Part shown: piece after piece, positions 5,478-7,936 of the stretch
Numbering within the stretch: the stretch's first letter is position 1
How the letters are laid out: each line of letters starts with the position of its first letter
Source: Synergistaceae bacterium
Lineage (GTDB): Bacteria; Synergistota; Synergistia; Synergistales; Aminobacteriaceae
Assembly: GCA_017447325.1 (NCBI GenBank)
Contig: JAFSNU010000116.1
Coordinates: 1-7,936 of the forward strand
Reading direction: 5' to 3'
Length of the DNA stretch: 7,936 nucleotides
Translations under genes and position numbers: made by a program
Notes under the pieces: generated by a model
What the model saw: the letters and a program-made list of their open reading frames with translations, nothing else
The model's database searches: none
What the model was told of the DNA's origin: nothing

Positions 5478-7154
5478 ATGAAGAAAGTTTTTGCGGCGTT
5501 AATTTTAATTTTAAGCTTTGCAGGCGCTGCGTTTGCAGACAGGACAGTCCCGGGCGATGTTATAGTAATGTTTAAAAATAATTCGGGCGTGAAAGTAAGC
5601 GCGGCAGAATTTAAAGCATCGCATCTTGATTATGTAAGTCAAGCTGCAAGCGATTTAGGCGCTGGCGTGAAACAAGTTTTTAGTGCATTATCTGAAGCTG
5701 ATAATAATTTATTTGCTGTGCTGCACTCTGACAGCAGAGACGAGAATGAATTATTAAAAGAAGTGTTAGCGCGGCCTGATGTCGCAGGTGCAAGCCTTAA
5801 TCATATTGCAAAGCCTATGTCTAATGCTGCGCCGACTGATAAATATTATGATTTATTATGGGGCATGAGGGCTATTAATGCTGACAAGCTCTGGGCAAGA
5901 GGCTATACCGGCAGCGATAAAGTTTATGCAGCTGTCATAGACTCGGGCATAGATTCGCAGCATGAGGATTTAAAGGCAAATATTGCAAGTCAATACTGCG
6001 GCGGTTTTGTTGTAACTAACTTTGAGACAGGTGAGCGTAAATTCAGCAATGACGCAGCTGATTATCAGGATCCTGAAGATAACGGTCACGGTACGCATGT
6101 TGCCGGGGTTATAAGCGCAGTCGGCGATAATAATATCGGTGTTGCCGGCGTGAACTGGAACGCTAAGGTCATTGCGTTAAAAGCGTATGTTTCTTTTGAC
6201 GGGGTCGGCGGCTTCCCGGATGACTTGATAATCGGCTGTTTGGATCGTGTATTGCAGTTGAAGAATCAGGGTGTGAATATCGCGGTCGTGAACATGTCGC
6301 TTGGCGGCTTTGAGGACGGTACGCCGGAAGATAAGAGCCAGCCTGCAAATCCGGCATGGAACGCGATGAAGAAAGTCAGCGATGCCGGAATTATAATCTG
6401 CGTCTCGGCGGGCAACGATAATACGAGGGTCGGTTATGCTGCGCCGTATGACGGCGAGGGCGACAGTTTTAAGCAAGGCCAGTATACTTATCCGGCATCG
6501 TATTTAAATATTGACAACATGATAGTCGTAGCGGCGGCATGTATGAGCGGCGATATGATACTCAGGTCATCCGGTAACAACATATTCATGCAGGCTAACT
6601 CTAATTACGGCGATAAAGTTGACATAGCTGCGCCTGGGGAGCAGATAGCCAGTACGACACCGACTAATTTTAAGCCTGAGAGCAACAAAGGCGAGGATTT
6701 TAATAAACTCATGGAGACGATAGAATCTCTTGAAGAGGGCGTTGTTAATTATAGAAAGTGGGCCGGCACGTCCATGGCTGCGCCGCACGTCACCGGAGCT
6801 GCCGCATTATTAAAATCTATTTATCCTGAGGCAAGTGCAGCGCAAATTAAGCGGGCTATATTAGAGGGCGCTAATAAAAATTACTGTGCCAACGATGCCG
6901 AGACGGAAATATATTATTGCGTCTTCGGCGTGTATGACAGCAAATTCATCCATGACGTGACATCTAAGCACGGCTTTTTAGATGTAGAAGGCGCACTCGA
7001 TAAATTAACTGAGATAATCGAGAGCGAGGGCGCAGGCGAGAGTGAAAGTGAAGCTACAAGCTCGCATGGCTCAAGCTCAAACTGCAGCGCATTAAACGCT
7101 GCCGGCCTCGCGTTATTGAGTTTAGCGGGCTTGATTATATTTAAGAAGCGTTAA
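5478..7154 (+). CDS. Secreted subtilisin-like serine protease (S8) with Synerg-CTERM-type sorting tail
   Basis: Predicted extracellular or surface-anchored endopeptidase, 558 residues. Residues 1-20 are a signal peptide with Lys2-Lys3, a hydrophobic core and an AFA cleavage site. Residues about 21-112 are an N-terminal propeptide (GDVIV at 26-30, VLHSD at 81-85, ASLNHIA at 105-111) that should fold and inhibit the catalytic domain until cleaved. The catalytic residues are Asp155 in VIDSGID, His204 in NGHGTHVAG, the oxyanion Asn313 in SAGNDN and Ser432 in AGTSMAAPH. About residues 512-534 form a Ser/Glu/Gly-rich linker. The last 24 residues are NCS, a hydrophobic helix and KKR, which I recognise as the Synergistota C-terminal sorting signal; the Cys536 may be where the protein is processed or anchored. 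AGGTG (5463-5467) lies 10 bases before the ATG. A TATAAT at 5435-5440 lacks a good -35, so transcription from its own promoter or from the scaffold gene 55 bp upstream are both possible. Two propeptide paralogues follow. The substrate is unknown. Confidence 0.93.
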   Translation: MKKVFAALILILSFAGAAFADRTVPGDVIVMFKNNSGVKVSAAEFKASHLDYVSQAASDLGAGVKQVFSALSEADNNLFAVLHSDSRDENELLKEVLARPDVAGASLNHIAKPMSNAAPTDKYYDLLWGMRAINADKLWARGYTGSDKVYAAVIDSGIDSQHEDLKANIASQYCGGFVVTNFETGERKFSNDAADYQDPEDNGHGTHVAGVISAVGDNNIGVAGVNWNAKVIALKAYVSFDGVGGFPDDLIIGCLDRVLQLKNQGVNIAVVNMSLGGFEDGTPEDKSQPANPAWNAMKKVSDAGIIICVSAGNDNTRVGYAAPYDGEGDSFKQGQYTYPASYLNIDNMIVVAAACMSGDMILRSSGNNIFMQANSNYGDKVDIAAPGEQIASTTPTNFKPESNKGEDFNKLMETIESLEEGVVNYRKWAGTSMAAPHVTGAAALLKSIYPEASAAQIKRAILEGANKNYCANDAETEIYYCVFGVYDSKFIHDVTSKHGFLDVEGALDKLTEIIESEGAGESESEATSSHGSSSNCSALNAAGLALLSLAGLIIFKKR

Positions 7155-7176
7155 GTTATTAAAATAATTTAAAATC

Positions 7177-7214
7177 AAAAGAGGCTGAGCTTTGAGCTTG
7201 GCCTCTTTTATTTT
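7177..7214 (+). terminator. Strong intrinsic terminator after the S8 protease gene
   Basis: AAAAGAGGCTGAGCT (7177-7191) pairs along its whole length with AGCTTGGCCTCTTTT (7195-7209), with two G-T pairs and a TTG loop, giving a 15-bp stem. The T-tract is TTTT-A-TTTT. The A-tract on the 5' side means it could also act on the opposite strand. It insulates the protease from the small gene downstream. Confidence 0.88.
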
Positions 7215-7250
7215 GCAAGCTTTAATTAAATTATTATATAATGCTTGCAA
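7213..7250 (+). promoter_or_regulatory. Predicted promoter for the propeptide-like gene, bracketed by an 8-bp inverted repeat
   Basis: TTGCAA (7213-7218) and a perfect TATAAT (7237-7242) are separated by 18 bp. The -35 box is part of TTGCAAGC (7213-7220), which recurs inverted as GCTTGCAA (7243-7250) just after the -10 box. The arms are perfect and 22 bp apart. The layout resembles a pair of half-operators flanking the polymerase site, or it may be chance. The arms partly overlap the T-tract of the preceding terminator. Confidence 0.5.
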
Positions 7251-7302
7251 GTTTATTATTAAAATTAAATTAAATTTAATTAAGTAAGGAGATGAAGTTA
7301 TT

Positions 7303-7692
7303 ATGAAGCTGGCTGTGAAATTATTATTCTTGCTTGCGCTTATATTTATATTTGCGGGCGCGGCTTTTGCGGCGAGAGCTGTAAAGGGCGACGTTATAGT
7401 GACGTTTGAAAATCCGTTTCCGGATACGCCCGTAACGCAGGAGAGCTTGTCGAAATGGGACGGAGTTCACGCGGCTTGGGTTGCTGAGACGGCAAAAGAG
7501 CTTGACGCAAGCGTGAAAATGATTTATGACGCGCTGTCGATTCAGGGCAATGATATTGCTGTCGTGCTGCACTCTGATACTAAGAGTGAGAGCGAGTTAT
7601 GGCTTGATGTTAAGTTAAGGCGCGATGTTAAGGCCGCGAGCTTAAATCATATCGCGACTATCGCAAGGCCGCGCGGAAGTTTTGCGCGTTAA
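7303..7692 (+). CDS. Small secreted protein homologous to the S8 protease propeptide only
   Basis: 129 residues with a signal peptide (1-23, ending AFA before Ala24). The mature part matches the propeptide of the protease encoded just upstream, in order: GDVIV (29-33), VLHSD (87-92 region), an Arg-Asp-Val motif, and ASLNHIA (112-118). It ends 11 residues after ASLNHIA, close to the point where the protease passes from propeptide to catalytic domain, so it lacks all catalytic residues and the sorting tail. It would be exported and released. Subtilase propeptides are known to inhibit and help fold their enzymes, and free-standing propeptide-like inhibitors exist (peptidase inhibitor family I9), so a role in trans on the neighbouring protease is a fair inference. 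The alternative is a remnant of a truncated protease gene; the repeated, decayed 3' end just downstream supports past rearrangement. It has its own promoter, AAGGAGATGA (7286-7295) 7 to 11 bases before the ATG, and no internal stops. No function is proven. Confidence 0.75.
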   Translation: MKLAVKLLFLLALIFIFAGAAFAARAVKGDVIVTFENPFPDTPVTQESLSKWDGVHAAWVAETAKELDASVKMIYDALSIQGNDIAVVLHSDTKSESELWLDVKLRRDVKAASLNHIATIARPRGSFAR

Positions 7693-7764
7693 GATTTAAA
7701 TTAAATTAAGGCGTGATGTTAAGGCCTCGAGTATAATTATGTTCTGCGAGGCCGGCGCGTTAAG
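7615..7764 (+). repeat. Imperfect direct repeat of the 3' end of the propeptide-like gene
   Basis: The coding sequence 7615-7640 recurs at 7706-7731 with 24 of 26 bases identical (offset 91). GCGCGTTAAG, around the stop codon at 7684-7693, recurs at 7755-7764 (offset 71). So the second copy is about 20 bp shorter inside and has diverged in the middle. Translated, the second copy begins LRRDVKASS, matching LRRDVKAAS of the intact gene, but has no start codon in reach. It is either a tandem duplication or the tail of a lost paralogue. Confidence 0.75.
7723..7753 (+). other. Hairpin inside the decayed repeat copy
   Basis: GGCCTCG (7723-7729) and CGAGGCC (7747-7753) are perfectly complementary around a 17-base AT-rich loop. 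No immediate T-tract follows, so it is a doubtful terminator; it may act as an attenuator or RNA-stabilising stem between the two genes. The loop holds a TATAAT (7732-7737) that lacks a -35 partner. One arm depends on a base that differs from the parent copy. Confidence 0.35.
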
Positions 7765-7813
7765 CTTTAAATTAATTTTAAGTAAATTAATTTATTCAGG
7801 AGATGGATATTTT

Positions 7814-7936
7814 ATGATGAAAAGGGTTTTATTAGCGTTAAGTTTAGTGCTTGCGTTTGCAGGCTGGGCGTTTGCAAGTCAGACAGTCCCGGGCGATGTT
7901 CTGGTTATATTTAATAATAACTCGCAGTCGGGCAGC
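7814..7936 (+). CDS. Third paralogue: secreted protein with S8-propeptide start, truncated by the window end
   Basis: Forty-one codons are visible before the window ends. Residues 1-21 are a signal peptide (Met-Met-Lys-Arg, hydrophobic core, AFA cleavage site). The mature start reads SQTVPGDVLVIFNNNS, nearly the same as DRTVPGDVIVMFKNNS in the protease at 5478, to which it is closer than to the small protein at 7303. AGGAG (7798-7802) is 11 bases before ATG 7814; ATG 7817 is in frame but more distant. It may be a second full S8 protease or another propeptide-only protein; the window does not decide. With the two genes upstream it makes a tandem paralogue array. Confidence 0.8.
   Translation, partial: MMKRVLLALSLVLAFAGWAFASQTVPGDVLVIFNNNSQSGS

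Noticed and set aside
6169..6788. Three open frames on the minus strand inside the protease gene
   Set aside because: They overlap the catalytic domain, are rich in Arg and His as typical for antisense frames, and lack plausible ribosome binding sites.
7324..7572. Open frame on the minus strand inside the propeptide-like gene
   Set aside because: The plus strand shows homology to the protease propeptide and a signal peptide; the minus frame shows neither.

Overview
The window looks like chromosome of an AT-rich member of the Synergistota (Synergistaceae-like), probably an anaerobic, host- or sludge-associated lineage. The best evidence is the C-terminus of the secreted subtilase at 5478-7154: a Ser/Glu-rich linker, an Asn-Cys-Ser motif, a short hydrophobic helix and a Lys-Lys-Arg end. 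This matches my memory of the 'Synerg-CTERM' sorting tail. The type III glutamine synthetase and the minimal NifS/NifU pair fit an anaerobe but do not settle the taxon. Spacers are extremely AT-rich and genes are moderately AT-rich.

Layout. (1) 47-1068, minus strand: a family 2 glycosyltransferase whose only sensible ATG is one base out of frame with the rest of the gene. It is preceded by seven copies of a 7-bp repeat that form most of its predicted leader. (2) 1123-1366: a divergent AT-rich promoter region with a perfect TTGACA-16-TATAAT promoter for the next gene. (3) 1382-3520, plus strand: type III glutamine synthetase, apparently monocistronic, closed by a strong intrinsic terminator at 3553-3587. 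(4) 3665-4882 and 5006-5422: cysteine desulfurase and IscU/NifU-type scaffold, together a minimal Fe-S cluster assembly module. (5) 5478-7154: secreted S8 serine protease with signal peptide, propeptide, complete catalytic residues and sorting tail, followed by a strong terminator at 7177-7214. (6) 7303-7692: a small secreted protein homologous only to the signal peptide and propeptide of that protease. (7) 7706-7764: a decayed repeat of the 3' end of that small gene. (8) 7814 to the window end: the start of a third paralogue.

How the genes relate. GlnN assimilates ammonium. NifS supplies sulfur to the IscU scaffold. The protease and its downstream relatives form a tandem paralogue array of secreted proteins sharing one propeptide-like module. 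The most interesting possibility is that the propeptide-only protein acts in trans as an inhibitor or folding helper of the protease; the dull alternative is that it is a remnant of a truncated protease copy. The second item of interest is the glycosyltransferase 5' end, where a heptamer repeat array and an out-of-frame start suggest a switchable or decayed surface-polysaccharide gene, or a sequence error.
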